A DNA stretch of 64,000 nucleotides from positions 1 through 64,000 of the forward strand of contig NZ_QBUY01000008.1 in assembly GCF_003121405.1 (NCBI RefSeq), given 5' to 3'. The notes under the pieces were generated by a model. The model saw nothing but the letters and a program-made list of their open reading frames with translations. It searched no databases and was not told the DNA's origin. Both the position numbers and the translations under genes were made by a program. The number at the start of each line of letters is the position of its first letter. Position 1 is the stretch's first letter. This DNA is from Paraburkholderia sp. C35 (lineage in GTDB: Bacteria > Pseudomonadota > Gammaproteobacteria > Burkholderiales > Burkholderiaceae). This document shows, one piece after another, positions 1-8,413 of this stretch.

Positions 1-444
1 CTCGAAATGCTGGCAGCGGCGCCGTACAACGGACGCGCGGACATGCCGGAAATCGCGCGCTCGCTGCATCTGGAAGTGGACGATCTGTTCCCGATCGCCG
101 AAGTGCTGCAGCATCTCGCTTTCGCCGACATGCGTGAAGGCGATGTGATCCTCACACCGGCCGGCCGCGAGTTTGCCGATCTGGGAACCCAGGAGCGCAA
201 GGCGCTGTTTGCGAAACATCTGCTGCGCCAGGTGCCGCTGGCTGCACGCATCAAGGAAGTGCTCGACGAACGTCGGGGACACCGTGCGCCGCGCGTGCGC
301 TTCGAACAGGAGCTGGAAGACTTTATCGTCGACGAGGTTGCGCAGGACGTGCTCGATGCCGTGATCGACTGGGGTCGCTATGCCGAGATTTTCTCGTACA
401 CCGACAAGACGGAAGTCTTCAGTCTCGCGGACGTCGAAGCCTGA
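1..444 (+). CDS. ABC transporter ATP-binding protein, C-terminal part (partial)
   Basis: This is the 3' end of a gene that enters from outside the window; the frame is open from base 1 and ends at a TGA at 442-444. No Walker motif lies in the visible part. The 147 residues resemble the AAA-associated C-terminal domain found after the ATPase core of nitrate/sulfonate/taurine-type ABC ATPases: a winged-helix-like segment (ARSLHLEVDDLFPIAEVLQHL) followed by an acidic helical tail. Its role would be to energise an inner-membrane importer. The substrate cannot be judged, because the ATPase core and partner genes lie upstream of the window. Confidence 0.7.
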   Translation, partial: LEMLAAAPYNGRADMPEIARSLHLEVDDLFPIAEVLQHLAFADMREGDVILTPAGREFADLGTQERKALFAKHLLRQVPLAARIKEVLDERRGHRAPRVRFEQELEDFIVDEVAQDVLDAVIDWGRYAEIFSYTDKTEVFSLADVEA

Positions 445-527
445 GCGTGGCAGTGGTTTCGGTTGCGAAGCACGACCGGGCGCGATGACCACGCGGCGCC
501 GGCCGCACAATCCGGCTTATTTCCGGC

Positions 528-896
528 TTATTTCCTGCGCCGCTGACTCATGAGCTTGACGATATTGTTCGTCGGTCGGCTGGTCATGAGGCGCGCGATG
601 TCGTCGAGGTGAACCCAGCGGCACTTCGCGATTTCATTGCTGGGACGCGCTTTGGCGCGATTCGGGATTTCGCAGGCGAACACGTGATGGTGCTTCTGCT
701 TGCCGCGGAAATCGAAGAGATGTTTGGCCGATTTCCCGGCCAGCCGCGTTTCCTCCTTGAGTTCACGAAGCGCGGCGACCGCGCTGTGCTCCCCCTGCTT
801 GAGGATTCCGCCCGGTAATGCCCACTTCGATTGATTACGTGCGACCAGAAGAATTCGCTTGCCTCTACGACAGATCACGGTGGCGCGTTTCTTCAA
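528..896 (-). CDS. Nudix hydrolase
   Basis: The product hydrolyses nucleoside diphosphate-linked compounds; the substrate is not predictable. The Nudix box is visible (GILKQGE, seven residues, RELKEET), with the usual final Gly replaced by Arg. The frame stays open upstream to an ATG at 1049. I chose a TTG at 896 because GGGAG lies 6 bases before it and because the protein then starts directly at the first strand of the fold (LKKRATVICRRGKR), giving 122 aa. ATGs at 998 and 1049 have no ribosome binding site, and the sequence there is AT-rich and promoter-like. The gene is divergent from the CHAD gene. Confidence 0.8.
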   Translation of the reverse strand: MKKRATVICRRGKRILLVARNQSKWALPGGILKQGEHSAVAALRELKEETRLAGKSAKHLFDFRGKQKHHHVFACEIPNRAKARPSNEIAKCRWVHLDDIARLMTSRPTNNIVKLMSQRRRK

Positions 897-1139
897 ACCG
901 GACTCCCGCTTGTATTCCAGATTATTAGGGGACACTCGTTGCGCCAGTACATGCGGCGATACTGACTTAGCCCGGTATCCTAGTACATAAATATGCATGA
1001 GTGGCAAAGACATAATCGAAAGCCGACTCACTCGCCACAGGCCATACAATATTTCATCAAGGCGTCACAATATTTGCTGTACGCGCGAATTGATGTGATA
1101 AGGTCTCGGCAGAACTTTTTCGTCCGATTTGAGGCTCAA
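897..1139. promoter_or_regulatory. Divergent promoter region, Nudix / CHAD
   Basis: This 243-base stretch is clearly more AT-rich than its surroundings (for example around 975-1000 and 1045-1110). It separates the two divergent starts I prefer. It probably holds both promoters, but I cannot single out one convincing -35/-10 pair. Both neighbouring frames remain open through parts of it, so automatic start calls may extend into it. Confidence 0.4.
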
Positions 1140-2051
1140 ATGGATATGGATGGTGACTGGCCTTTGCCGAGGCTCAACGCGCTATTCAAGGTTGACCGAA
1201 AAGCGACGGGTCCATCGCTTTCAAAAACGAGTTCGATCGCCAGCACGTTTTCTTCGCTGGCAACGCCTGTTGTCGCCGAGGCCGTGCAACGCGCGAAAGC
1301 ACTCTCCACCAGCAGCGATGTCGAAGGTTTTCATCAACTTCGCGTCGCCTTCCGGAAATTGCGTGCCCTGTTCTGGGCGTATTCCCCTTATCTCGGCGCG
1401 GAGGCAACCGCACAGGCCACGGAAGAATTCAAGCGCCTCGCGGCCATGGCGGGCGTCACGCGCGACTGGGACATTGCGGGCGATCTGCTGAAGGCCGCGC
1501 AGGAATCGGGTGCATCGATCGATCCCCTCGTCATGGCGGCACGTGAGAAACGTGCGCAAGCGGTATTGCATAGCCGGACAATGATTCAAGCCGACCATGT
1601 CGAAACGTTCCTCAACGAGGTGCTGCTTCGCGCGCAGACCATCTTGCAGTCCGAGTGCCGTGACCGTCCTGTTCGCGCCTTTGCCGAAAAGCGCGTCAGG
1701 CTGGCGCAGCGCTCGCTTCAAAAGCGCAGCAAACTGGCCGCTCGCGACGAGATCACGCACGAAGAAAATCTTCACGATGTGCGCAAGGCGGGGAAAAGAC
1801 TCCGTTATCTGCTCGAGTTCTTTCAGCCTGTTATCAAGGGCGGGCAGGGCCGCACCATCAAGGCATTGACGTCCGTGCAGGACGAGTTGGGGCGCTTCAA
1901 CGACATCGCCGCCAGCGAGACACTGATCCGCAGCACGTCATTCAGCGATGTCCCACCCGAAGTCGTGCAGGCATCGCTGCGCTGGCTGGAAGAGCAGAAG
2001 TACCAGCGCATGCAGGCCGCTTCGCAGCGGGTGCGGGATATTATGGCCTGA
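1140..2051 (+). CDS. CHAD domain-containing protein
   Basis: CHAD domains are helical bundles rich in conserved histidines that bind inorganic polyphosphate. The diagnostic segments are present: FHQLRVAFRKLRALFW near the N-terminus of the domain and the second half-repeat LHDVRKAGKRLRYLLEFF. These are the two histidine/arginine helices of the repeated fold. No CYTH domain is fused, so this is a stand-alone CHAD protein of 303 aa. The frame opens at 993, but ATG 1140 is preceded by GAGG and starts nearer the domain. There is no functional link to the neighbours. A role in polyphosphate granules is known for the family only. Confidence 0.85.
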   Translation: MDMDGDWPLPRLNALFKVDRKATGPSLSKTSSIASTFSSLATPVVAEAVQRAKALSTSSDVEGFHQLRVAFRKLRALFWAYSPYLGAEATAQATEEFKRLAAMAGVTRDWDIAGDLLKAAQESGASIDPLVMAAREKRAQAVLHSRTMIQADHVETFLNEVLLRAQTILQSECRDRPVRAFAEKRVRLAQRSLQKRSKLAARDEITHEENLHDVRKAGKRLRYLLEFFQPVIKGGQGRTIKALTSVQDELGRFNDIAASETLIRSTSFSDVPPEVVQASLRWLEEQKYQRMQAASQRVRDIMA

Positions 2052-2082
2052 GCCCGTATTCAAGCCAGTGAGTACCGCATGA

Positions 2083-2796
2083 TTACGCCTTAGCCGTCTT
2101 TCGCGCCGTGCGCGCACCCGCAGGCTTCTCGACGAGGCCGCATTGCTGGATGACTTGCTGCAGATGCTCCGGGCCCGCCGTGATGGCGCTGAGTGCCGTC
2201 ATCACGACGAATTCAATCAACCTGGGGATAGCCACTTTGGTGTCGGCGCGCGGCGCGCGGTTCGCCAGCAGCAGCGTGGCGAGGCCGTGCTCCATGCTCC
2301 ACGCCGCATGCGTCACCAGCTTCAGATCGGCCTGGCTCCAGCCACTTTCGATGGCCAGCGCTTCGATGGTGTCGGAGAACAGACCGAAAGAGCGGTTACT
2401 TTCCTCGATGAGTTCCGGGTACGCCTGATGGGCCACGATGCGTGGCCCGATCATCAGGCTGAACAGCCCGTTGTGGCGCTGCGCGAACTCGATATAGACC
2501 CGCATCATCCGATACGCTTTGGTGAGCGCCGTATCGTCGCTGTCGCGGATGGCAACCCGCAGTGCAGCGAGATCACGGTAGCCGCTTGCCGCGATCGTGG
2601 CCAGCAGTTCGTCGATACCCGCAAAATGCCGCGACGGCGCCGCTTCCGACACCCCCACCATACGCGCGAGAGATCGCAGGCTCAGGTCTTGTGCCGAGAC
2701 CTCCATGAGCGCGCTGCGCCCCGCTTCGATAAGCGCGTTGCGCAGATTGCCGTGATGGTAATCCGCGTTCTTCGCGATAGATGGCTTCGGACTCAC
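2083..2796 (-). CDS. TetR/AcrR family transcriptional regulator
   Basis: The 237-aa product has an N-terminal TetR helix-turn-helix beginning at YHHGNLRNALIEAGRSAL, with recognition region LARMVGVSEAAPSRHF, and a C-terminal helical ligand domain of the WHG type. The start is taken as GTG 2796, since homologues begin shortly before YHHGNLR; the frame itself is open up to 2901. The gene lies 74 bases downstream of the MFS transporter gene on the same strand, so the regulator may control that transporter and itself. A lysine/arginine/alanine-rich tail ends the protein. Confidence 0.85.
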   Translation of the reverse strand: MSPKPSIAKNADYHHGNLRNALIEAGRSALMEVSAQDLSLRSLARMVGVSEAAPSRHFAGIDELLATIAASGYRDLAALRVAIRDSDDTALTKAYRMMRVYIEFAQRHNGLFSLMIGPRIVAHQAYPELIEESNRSFGLFSDTIEALAIESGWSQADLKLVTHAAWSMEHGLATLLLANRAPRADTKVAIPRLIEFVVMTALSAITAGPEHLQQVIQQCGLVEKPAGARTARKTAKA

Positions 2797-2869
2797 GTGA
2801 TCTTTGTTCAAGGAGCAAATCAAGGAAACGATTATAAATTCCGCTCGGAGAGGCACGCAATATTGCGGA

Positions 2870-4231
2870 TTACGTGGCCCGTTGAGCGGGCAGATCGTCA
2901 ACGCGCGAGCGCCTGCTGATAACGCGTTGCACGCCGAACAGAAGCACGATCACGCCGAGCGCCTGCACGCAGGCCACCATGACGAATCCGCTCGCATAGG
3001 TTCCCGTGGCATCGCGAACGTAGCCGATCAGAAGCGGCGTGACGAATCCCGCGACGTTGGCGACCGAGCTGATCAACGGCACGCCAACCACCAGCGATTT
3101 GCCGCTGAGCAGGCCGACGGACATCTGCCAGAACAGCGTAATGCCCGCGCCTGTTCCAGCGAAGCCGAGCACGAGCAGCAGGAATGTCGCGATCGTGCTG
3201 CTGTGCCAGACCAATACAAGCCCCGACAGGCTGACCGCCGTGAAGAACGAGGCGAGCGCGCAGAACAGCCGTCGGCGGTGCGGTGCGCCGCCAATGCTGC
3301 AGATGAGCACATTGCCGATTGCCCCGAGCATGCAGGCGCCCGCCACTGCGCTGCCAATCTCCCGGTATCCGCCGAAACCGGCCTCACGAAGGATCGTAGG
3401 AGAGAAGAAAAATAGCGCCGCCGTTGCGGCAAGCAGGCAGAAGTAAGCGGCACTCAGGATCCAGACAGCCGGGTTCAGGAGTAGTGAGCGCTCGTCGTTG
3501 CCAATGTCGTCAGTCGTTTCGGCGTGGTCACGGAGATCGTCTTCGATAAGCTGGCGTTGCCGAGGCGACAGCCATTTTGCGCTGCGTGGCAGATCGGGAA
3601 GGAGCGCGAACGCAACGCACGCCAGCGCGACGGTGGGGAGTGCCTGAGTGAAGAACATCCAGCGCCAGCCCTGAAGCCCGAACAGTCCGTTCAGATGTTC
3701 GAGTGCGAATCCTCCCATCAGGCCGATCGTGACCGTCGAGAACAGCGAGCCTGAATGGAAGATGCTGAAATTGCGGGTGCGCCGTTTTCCCGCGAACCAC
3801 GCATTGAAGTACAGCACCACACCGGGATAAAAACCCGCTTCGAATACGCCGAGCAGAAATCGCAGCGCGTAGAACGTCGGTGCGTTGTCGACGACCGTCA
3901 TCGCTACGCTCGTCAAACCCCAGCCGCCCGCGATACCGGCAAGCACCGCGCGCGCACCGAACTTCTTCTGCAGCATGGTTGTCGGAATGCCGAACAGCAC
4001 ATAGCCGATGAAGAAAAGACCCGCACCCAATCCATATACCGTTTCGCTGAACCGCAGATCAGTGATCATCTGCAGCTTCGCGAAGGCGACATTCGAGCGC
4101 CCGACCCACGCCAGCATCCATAAGCCGAACAGGATCGGCAATATTCTCCATTGCGCAGAAGCATAAGCCTTGCGCAGGAGGGCGCTATCTGGCGATGAAC
4201 CGTCTATACCCGCTTGCTTCACCCCTTCCAT
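2870..4231 (-). CDS. MFS transporter, anion:cation symporter (phthalate/tartrate permease-like) family
   Basis: This is a 453-aa inner-membrane protein with twelve hydrophobic segments and a long central cytoplasmic loop (about residues 210-245). The N-terminal part (ILFGLWMLAWVGRSNVAFAKLQM) and the segment FGARAVLAGIAGGWGLTS are typical of the ACS family, which imports organic anions by proton symport. ATG 4231 was chosen because GGAGGAG lies 5 bases upstream; an ATG at 4270 has no such site. The following gene is a TetR regulator. The substrate may belong to the adjacent CoA-transferase island, but that is inference from position only. Confidence 0.85.
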   Translation of the reverse strand: MEGVKQAGIDGSSPDSALLRKAYASAQWRILPILFGLWMLAWVGRSNVAFAKLQMITDLRFSETVYGLGAGLFFIGYVLFGIPTTMLQKKFGARAVLAGIAGGWGLTSVAMTVVDNAPTFYALRFLLGVFEAGFYPGVVLYFNAWFAGKRRTRNFSIFHSGSLFSTVTIGLMGGFALEHLNGLFGLQGWRWMFFTQALPTVALACVAFALLPDLPRSAKWLSPRQRQLIEDDLRDHAETTDDIGNDERSLLLNPAVWILSAAYFCLLAATAALFFFSPTILREAGFGGYREIGSAVAGACMLGAIGNVLICSIGGAPHRRRLFCALASFFTAVSLSGLVLVWHSSTIATFLLLVLGFAGTGAGITLFWQMSVGLLSGKSLVVGVPLISSVANVAGFVTPLLIGYVRDATGTYASGFVMVACVQALGVIVLLFGVQRVISRRSRVDDLPAQRAT

Positions 4232-4311
4232 TCGCTCCTCCGATGTGTTGCGTGAGATAAGTGCGCACATCGCCTGTTGTGAAAACGGTGGCGGCTTGTG
4301 TGCAGGGCGCT

Positions 4312-4365
4312 ACCTGTCGCGCTTGTCGGTTGCGTTTGCTCACGACGGCCGGCAGCGCGACAGGT
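4312..4365. repeat. Perfect 11-bp inverted repeat between MFS and CoA-transferase genes
   Basis: ACCTGTCGCGC at 4312-4322 is matched exactly by GCGCGACAGGT at 4355-4365, with a 32-base loop. It lies just past the stop codon of the minus-strand CoA-transferase gene and about 80 bases before the MFS start. No T-run follows, so it is either a factor-independent-like terminator or an operator for the MFS gene. Confidence 0.45.
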
Positions 4366-4373
4366 GGTCGTGC

Positions 4374-5639
4374 CTAGATGGACTGCGCTTCCGCAAGATC
4401 CACGGTGTCGATCTTCACGGCCGACGGCGGCGGGCCGCCCAGGAGAATGCCCACGTCGATCGCATGCCGGATCTCGGCATCGTCCAGACCTGCTTCGCGG
4501 AACACCTGCTCGTTGTGTTCACCCCTGAACGCGGGCGCGCTGCGCATGCCGAGATCGTCGTCGGAGAAATGCCACGGATAGCCGTGCAGCAGATACGAAC
4601 CGCCGCTACGATCCGGGACTTCCTGCACGGCACCCCATTGCTTTGCCCAGTCCGTTTCCGCCAGTTCCTTAAGCGTGCGAATCTGGCCGATTGCGATCTT
4701 GGATTCGTCGAGTTGCGCATCGAGCGTCTTGAGATCGCGGAACGACAGCATCCATGTCTGGATCAGTGCGTGCAGGGCCTTGTAGTTCTGCAAGCGGCGT
4801 TCAGCGGTGCAAAAGCGCGGATCTTGCGCGAGGTCGATCCGGCGCATCGCGCGCAAATAGTTCGTGAAGGTATTGCTGCCGACAATACTCTGCGCCGCCA
4901 CGAACTCCTCGCCACCAGGGCCGACGAAATGTGGACCGTCGGCGGCACCGAGAATGCCGGGTTCCGCACCCGTATCGATACCCGCGAGATCGAGGTGCGC
5001 ACGCTCGTTGATGGACAGCATCACGGCCGCCATCGCGACATCGATATACTGGCCGCGCCCCGTCACTTCCCGTTTGCGCACAGCGGCGAGCACGGCGATC
5101 GTCGCCTGCAGACCGGCGTAGACGTCCGCGTGCGAGAGGGGATCGGTCCATCGGCGGTCATCGCCTGCGCTTTCGAAATGGCGCAGCGTGTTGTGCGTGA
5201 ACCCGGCTTCGGCCTGCACCGTCGGCGCGTACGCCATGCGTGAAGCCCACGGGCCGTGCTGGCCGTAGCCCGTGATCGATACATAGACCAGCCTGGGATT
5301 GCGCTTCGCGAGCGTGTCGTAGTCGAGTCCGAACCCCTTGAGCGTGCCCGCCCGAAAATTCTCGACGATGATGTCGGCCTCGTCGCACAGGCGCAGCACG
5401 AGTTCGCGTGCGTGCGGCACGTTCAGATCGATGCTGACGTTGCGCTTGCCGCTGTTCTGCTGCGCGTAGTAGCCCGACATGCCATCGCGATTCGGGAACG
5501 CCGCACGCGACACGTCCGGCCGCGGCGGCTCGATCTTGATCACATCGGCGCCGAGATCGGCAAGGGTCCGTGCACACAGCGGACCGGCGAGCACGCGCGA
5601 AAAATCGACGACCTTGAGTCCTTCGAGTGGTCCGGCCAT
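4374..5639 (-). CDS. CaiB/BaiF (class III) CoA-transferase
   Basis: Class III CoA-transferases move CoA between carboxylic acids and activate a substrate without ATP. The 421-aa protein starts with the family signature LKVVDFSRVLAGPLCARTLADLGADVIKIEPP and contains NSGKRNVSIDLN and VENFRAGTLKGFGLDY. The nucleophilic Asp is expected in SHADVYAGLQA. The start is ATG 5639, preceded by AGGAAA; longer frames upstream run back into the preceding gene and are not credible. It sits 1 base after the stop of the upstream crotonase gene, so the two are cotranscribed. Confidence 0.92.
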   Translation of the reverse strand: MAGPLEGLKVVDFSRVLAGPLCARTLADLGADVIKIEPPRPDVSRAAFPNRDGMSGYYAQQNSGKRNVSIDLNVPHARELVLRLCDEADIIVENFRAGTLKGFGLDYDTLAKRNPRLVYVSITGYGQHGPWASRMAYAPTVQAEAGFTHNTLRHFESAGDDRRWTDPLSHADVYAGLQATIAVLAAVRKREVTGRGQYIDVAMAAVMLSINERAHLDLAGIDTGAEPGILGAADGPHFVGPGGEEFVAAQSIVGSNTFTNYLRAMRRIDLAQDPRFCTAERRLQNYKALHALIQTWMLSFRDLKTLDAQLDESKIAIGQIRTLKELAETDWAKQWGAVQEVPDRSGGSYLLHGYPWHFSDDDLGMRSAPAFRGEHNEQVFREAGLDDAEIRHAIDVGILLGGPPPSAVKIDTVDLAEAQSI

Positions 5640-5640
5640 G

Positions 5641-6417
5641 TCAGTTTCCTTCGAAAATGGCCGTGCCGGGGCCGGCCGCATTGAAGGCCTCCAGTCCACG
5701 CCTGATATCGTGCGATGCCCAGATCGGCTTTTGCACCTCGAACATCGCCTCATCGGCGGCAGCGATGCCCTCGTTGACGGCGACCCGTACGAGTTGCTTG
5801 GTGGCTGCATGCGCGACGGTCGGGCCCGCCGCCAGTTCCTGTGCAATCGACAAGGCGACTTCATCGAGTTTGTCGTCGGGCACGACCAGATTGATGAGGC
5901 CCCAGCGTTCGAGCGTGGCCGCATCGTAACGGCGGCCGAGCATCGCCAGTTCTTTGGCACGTGCCGGGCCGGCGCGCATCACCTGACGCTGGATGCCGCC
6001 GAGCAGCGGATGCAGACCGAGCGCGACTTCGACGGAGCCGATCTTGGCCGATTCCGCAACCACGCTGTAATCGCAGGCCAGCGCCACTTCGAAGCCGCCA
6101 CCGAGACAGGTGCCGTTCACCGCGACGACGATCGGGATAGGCAGCGTCTCGAAGCCGCGCAATACGTCCAGCGGATCCATCAGCGCCTTGCCTTGCTTCG
6201 CAATGCGATCAGGAAAGAGCGACACTTCTGCGCCCGCCGAAAAGTGGCGCAGGCCGCTGCGCAGCAGGATGGCGCGCGAGCCGCGTTTCACGGCCGCGTC
6301 GAACTCATCGAGCAGGGCGCGGTACAGCGTCGGCCCCATCAGGTTATGCGGGCGACGGTTCATCGTGAGAACCGTGACATGACCTTTGAGTTCTCTCAGA
6401 ACAATGGGTTCGTCCAT
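5641..6417 (-). CDS. Enoyl-CoA hydratase/isomerase family protein (crotonase fold)
   Basis: This is a 258-aa crotonase-fold enzyme acting on a CoA thioester. The oxyanion-hole segments FSAGAEV and CLGGGFEVALACD are present. Glutamates at residues 110 (GGGFE) and 130 (GSVEVALGL) match the two catalytic glutamates of true hydratases, so hydration or a related lyase reaction is likely. It is the first gene of a two-gene operon with the CoA-transferase: the acid would be activated and then hydrated or cleaved. A 19-bp palindrome lies 25 bases upstream of the start. Confidence 0.9.
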   Translation of the reverse strand: MDEPIVLRELKGHVTVLTMNRRPHNLMGPTLYRALLDEFDAAVKRGSRAILLRSGLRHFSAGAEVSLFPDRIAKQGKALMDPLDVLRGFETLPIPIVVAVNGTCLGGGFEVALACDYSVVAESAKIGSVEVALGLHPLLGGIQRQVMRAGPARAKELAMLGRRYDAATLERWGLINLVVPDDKLDEVALSIAQELAAGPTVAHAATKQLVRVAVNEGIAAADEAMFEVQKPIWASHDIRRGLEAFNAAGPGTAIFEGN

Positions 6418-6441
6418 GCTTGCTCCATTTCTTCGGTATTT

Positions 6442-6460
6442 ATGTTAATAACATTAACAT
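6442..6460. promoter_or_regulatory. Operator site A (ATGTTAAT-AAC-ATTAACAT)
   Basis: A 19-bp inverted repeat with perfect 8-base arms and a 3-base centre lies 25 bases upstream of the crotonase/CoA-transferase operon. It is nearly the same as sites at 6827-6845 and 6894-6912, in the core promoter of each unit. The position suggests repression. The binding protein is unknown; the TetR gene at 2083-2796 is the nearest regulator. Confidence 0.65.
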
Positions 6461-6498
6461 TTGGATAAAAAATAAGGCCGCGACGGCGCGCGACGCAT

Positions 6499-6795
6499 TC
6501 AGTCGTCGAGACCGGCCACGACGCGTGCGTCCCGTTCGGCGCCATCGCCGAGTACGTCCAGCGCTTTCTGATAGGCGTCGCTCTGGAAGGTGGCGAGCGC
6601 CAGTTCGAAGCTCGGAAATTCGACCACGACCGTGCGTTCCTTGAGGCCCGCCTGGAACGCCACGACCTCGCCGCCGCGCACCAGAAACTTCCCGCCTGCT
6701 GCTTTCACCACGTCTGTCGCGAGCACGCCGTACGCTGCCAGCCTGCTTGCATCGTGGACTGCGCGATACGCAGCCACCCAGTATCCCTTTGCCAT
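6499..6795 (-). CDS. DUF1330 domain-containing protein
   Basis: This is a 98-aa protein filling the whole DUF1330 family, a dimeric alpha-beta barrel (ferredoxin-like) fold of unknown function. The segments KGYWVAAYRAV, GGKFLVRGGEV and VVVEFPSFELALATFQSDAYQKAL are typical. The last is the conserved region in which the chain length and SxxYQxA-like pattern resemble monooxygenase/decarboxylase relatives of the fold. It has its own promoter region with operator site B 32 bases upstream and is divergent from the aldehyde dehydrogenase gene. It probably handles a reactive intermediate of the same pathway, which is inference. Confidence 0.88.
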   Translation of the reverse strand: MAKGYWVAAYRAVHDASRLAAYGVLATDVVKAAGGKFLVRGGEVVAFQAGLKERTVVVEFPSFELALATFQSDAYQKALDVLGDGAERDARVVAGLDD

Positions 6796-6826
6796 TTCGC
6801 TTCCTCAGTCGATGAAGTACAGGACA

Positions 6827-6845
6827 ATGGTAACGGCGTTAACAT
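6827..6845. promoter_or_regulatory. Operator site B (ATGGTAAC-GGC-GTTAACAT)
   Basis: This 19-bp inverted repeat has one mismatch between its 8-base arms and shares the design of sites A and C. It lies 32 bases upstream of the DUF1330 gene and inside the divergent promoter region shared with the aldehyde dehydrogenase gene. Confidence 0.65.
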
Positions 6846-6893
6846 AAACTTCAATGAGGGTAATTCCTGGGCCGAAAGTGCTGGGCAGAACGA

Positions 6894-6912
6894 GTGTTAA
6901 CGGTGCTAACAT
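6894..6912. promoter_or_regulatory. Operator site C (GTGTTAAC-GGT-GCTAACAT)
   Basis: The third copy of the 19-bp palindrome has two arm mismatches and lies 40 bases upstream of the aldehyde dehydrogenase start. Its centre is 67 bases from the centre of site B, so one regulator bound to both could block the two divergent promoters together. Confidence 0.6.
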
Positions 6913-6951
6913 AAATCGATGCAATGACTCAATTTTTCTGCGGAGAACTTC

Positions 6952-8358
6952 ATGCCGTACACCACTATCAATCCTGCTTCGGGCGAACTGCTCGCCACCT
7001 TCGATGACATATCGGACACATTGCTCGAAGAAAAACTCGCCGCGGCGCAGCGTGCGTATGAAACCGACTGGCGCCGTCGCCCGGTTGACGAGCGGGCGCG
7101 CATCGTGTCGCGCGCTGCCGCGCTGTTGCGGGACAAGGTCGATGAATATGCCGGTTATCTGACGCTGGAAATGGGCAAACGCAGCGGCGAGGCGCGTAAG
7201 GAGGTGGAGTCGGCGGCCAACATACTCGACTACTACGCAAAGCATGCACAAGCGTATCTGCAGCCGCGAGCGCTTGCTGAAGCGCCTGGCTCGGCCGTGC
7301 ATATCGAGCCGATCGGCGTGCTGTTCGGCATCGAGCCGTGGAACTTCCCGTACTACCAGATCGCGCGCGTCGCCGGCCCGCAACTGATGGTGGGCAACGT
7401 GCTGCTGCTCAAGCATGCGGAAAGCGTGCCGCAATCCGCACTGGCTTTTGCGCGGCTTTTTGAAGAGGCAGGCGCGCCCGAAGGCGTCTACACGAATCTG
7501 TTCATTTCAATCGAACAGGCAGGCCGCGTCATCGACGATCCGCGTGTGCAGGGCGTGACGTTGACGGGCAGCGAGCGCGCCGGCGCCGCCGTCGCCGAAC
7601 GCGCGGGGCGCAATCTGAAGAAGGTCGTGCTCGAACTGGGCGGCAGCGATCCCTTCATCGTGCTCGAAGATGCGCCGCTCGACTGGGCGATCCAGAGCGC
7701 TGTCGCGGGCCGCATGCTGAACGCGGGGCAGTGCTGCGTAGGTTCCAAGCGCATCATCGTGGTCGGCAAGACGCGCGGCGAGGCCTTTCTCGAAGGCTTC
7801 GCCAGACAGATGACTGCCCTCAAGACAGGCGATCCCGCTGATCCATCGACATCCGTTGCACCGCTTTCGTCAGAGCGCGCGTTGACGCTGCTGCTGGCAC
7901 AGATCGATCGCGCGGTGTCGCACGGCGCGCGGGTCGTGTGTGGCGGCAAGCGTGTCGAGCGTCCGGGCTTCTACCTGCAGCCGACTGTTCTCGCCGGGAT
8001 CGCGCCGACCAATCCCATCTTTGCGGAAGAGCTGTTCGGTCCCGTCGCCGCGTTTTACATCGTCGAGGATGAGGCCGCCGCAATCGCGCTTGCGAATGGC
8101 ACACCGTATGGACTCGGCGCGTCGGTGTTCACTGCCGACACGGAACATGGCGAGCGGGTGGCGGCGCAGATCGAAAGCGGCATGGTGTTTATCAACCAGC
8201 CTTTCGGCACTGCGCCGGAACTGCCTTTTGGCGGCGTCAAGCGCTCGGGTTTCGGCCGCGAGCTGTCGCAACTCGGCTGCGACGAATTCGTCAACAAGAA
8301 GCTCATCAGGGTCGCGCCCGTCGGCGCTGCGCCGTTCGGTCCCGCGCGCGCTGCCTGA
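6952..8358 (+). CDS. NAD(P)-dependent aldehyde dehydrogenase (succinate-semialdehyde dehydrogenase-like)
   Basis: This 468-aa aldehyde dehydrogenase oxidises a semialdehyde or aldehyde to the acid. The general base Glu228 is in KKVVLELGGSDPF and the nucleophile is in GQCC (residues 259-262). The segments IEPWNFPYYQIARV and GVTLTGSERAGAAVA are cofactor-binding. The sequence is closest in style to GabD/YneI-type enzymes, which are somewhat shorter than other ALDHs. The gene starts a unit with the beta-keto-acid cleavage enzyme (55-base gap) and tautomerase. The true aldehyde is unknown. Confidence 0.9.
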   Translation: MPYTTINPASGELLATFDDISDTLLEEKLAAAQRAYETDWRRRPVDERARIVSRAAALLRDKVDEYAGYLTLEMGKRSGEARKEVESAANILDYYAKHAQAYLQPRALAEAPGSAVHIEPIGVLFGIEPWNFPYYQIARVAGPQLMVGNVLLLKHAESVPQSALAFARLFEEAGAPEGVYTNLFISIEQAGRVIDDPRVQGVTLTGSERAGAAVAERAGRNLKKVVLELGGSDPFIVLEDAPLDWAIQSAVAGRMLNAGQCCVGSKRIIVVGKTRGEAFLEGFARQMTALKTGDPADPSTSVAPLSSERALTLLLAQIDRAVSHGARVVCGGKRVERPGFYLQPTVLAGIAPTNPIFAEELFGPVAAFYIVEDEAAAIALANGTPYGLGASVFTADTEHGERVAAQIESGMVFINQPFGTAPELPFGGVKRSGFGRELSQLGCDEFVNKKLIRVAPVGAAPFGPARAA

Positions 8359-8413
8359 CGACATGGGGCGCTCCACGGCGACACTTTATTCATCTTTCAT
8401 TCGAACCCACACC

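Noticed and set aside
6805..7434. Minus-strand frame opposite the aldehyde dehydrogenase start
   Set aside because: It would cover the operator region and the conserved N-terminus of the dehydrogenase; no family match is visible.
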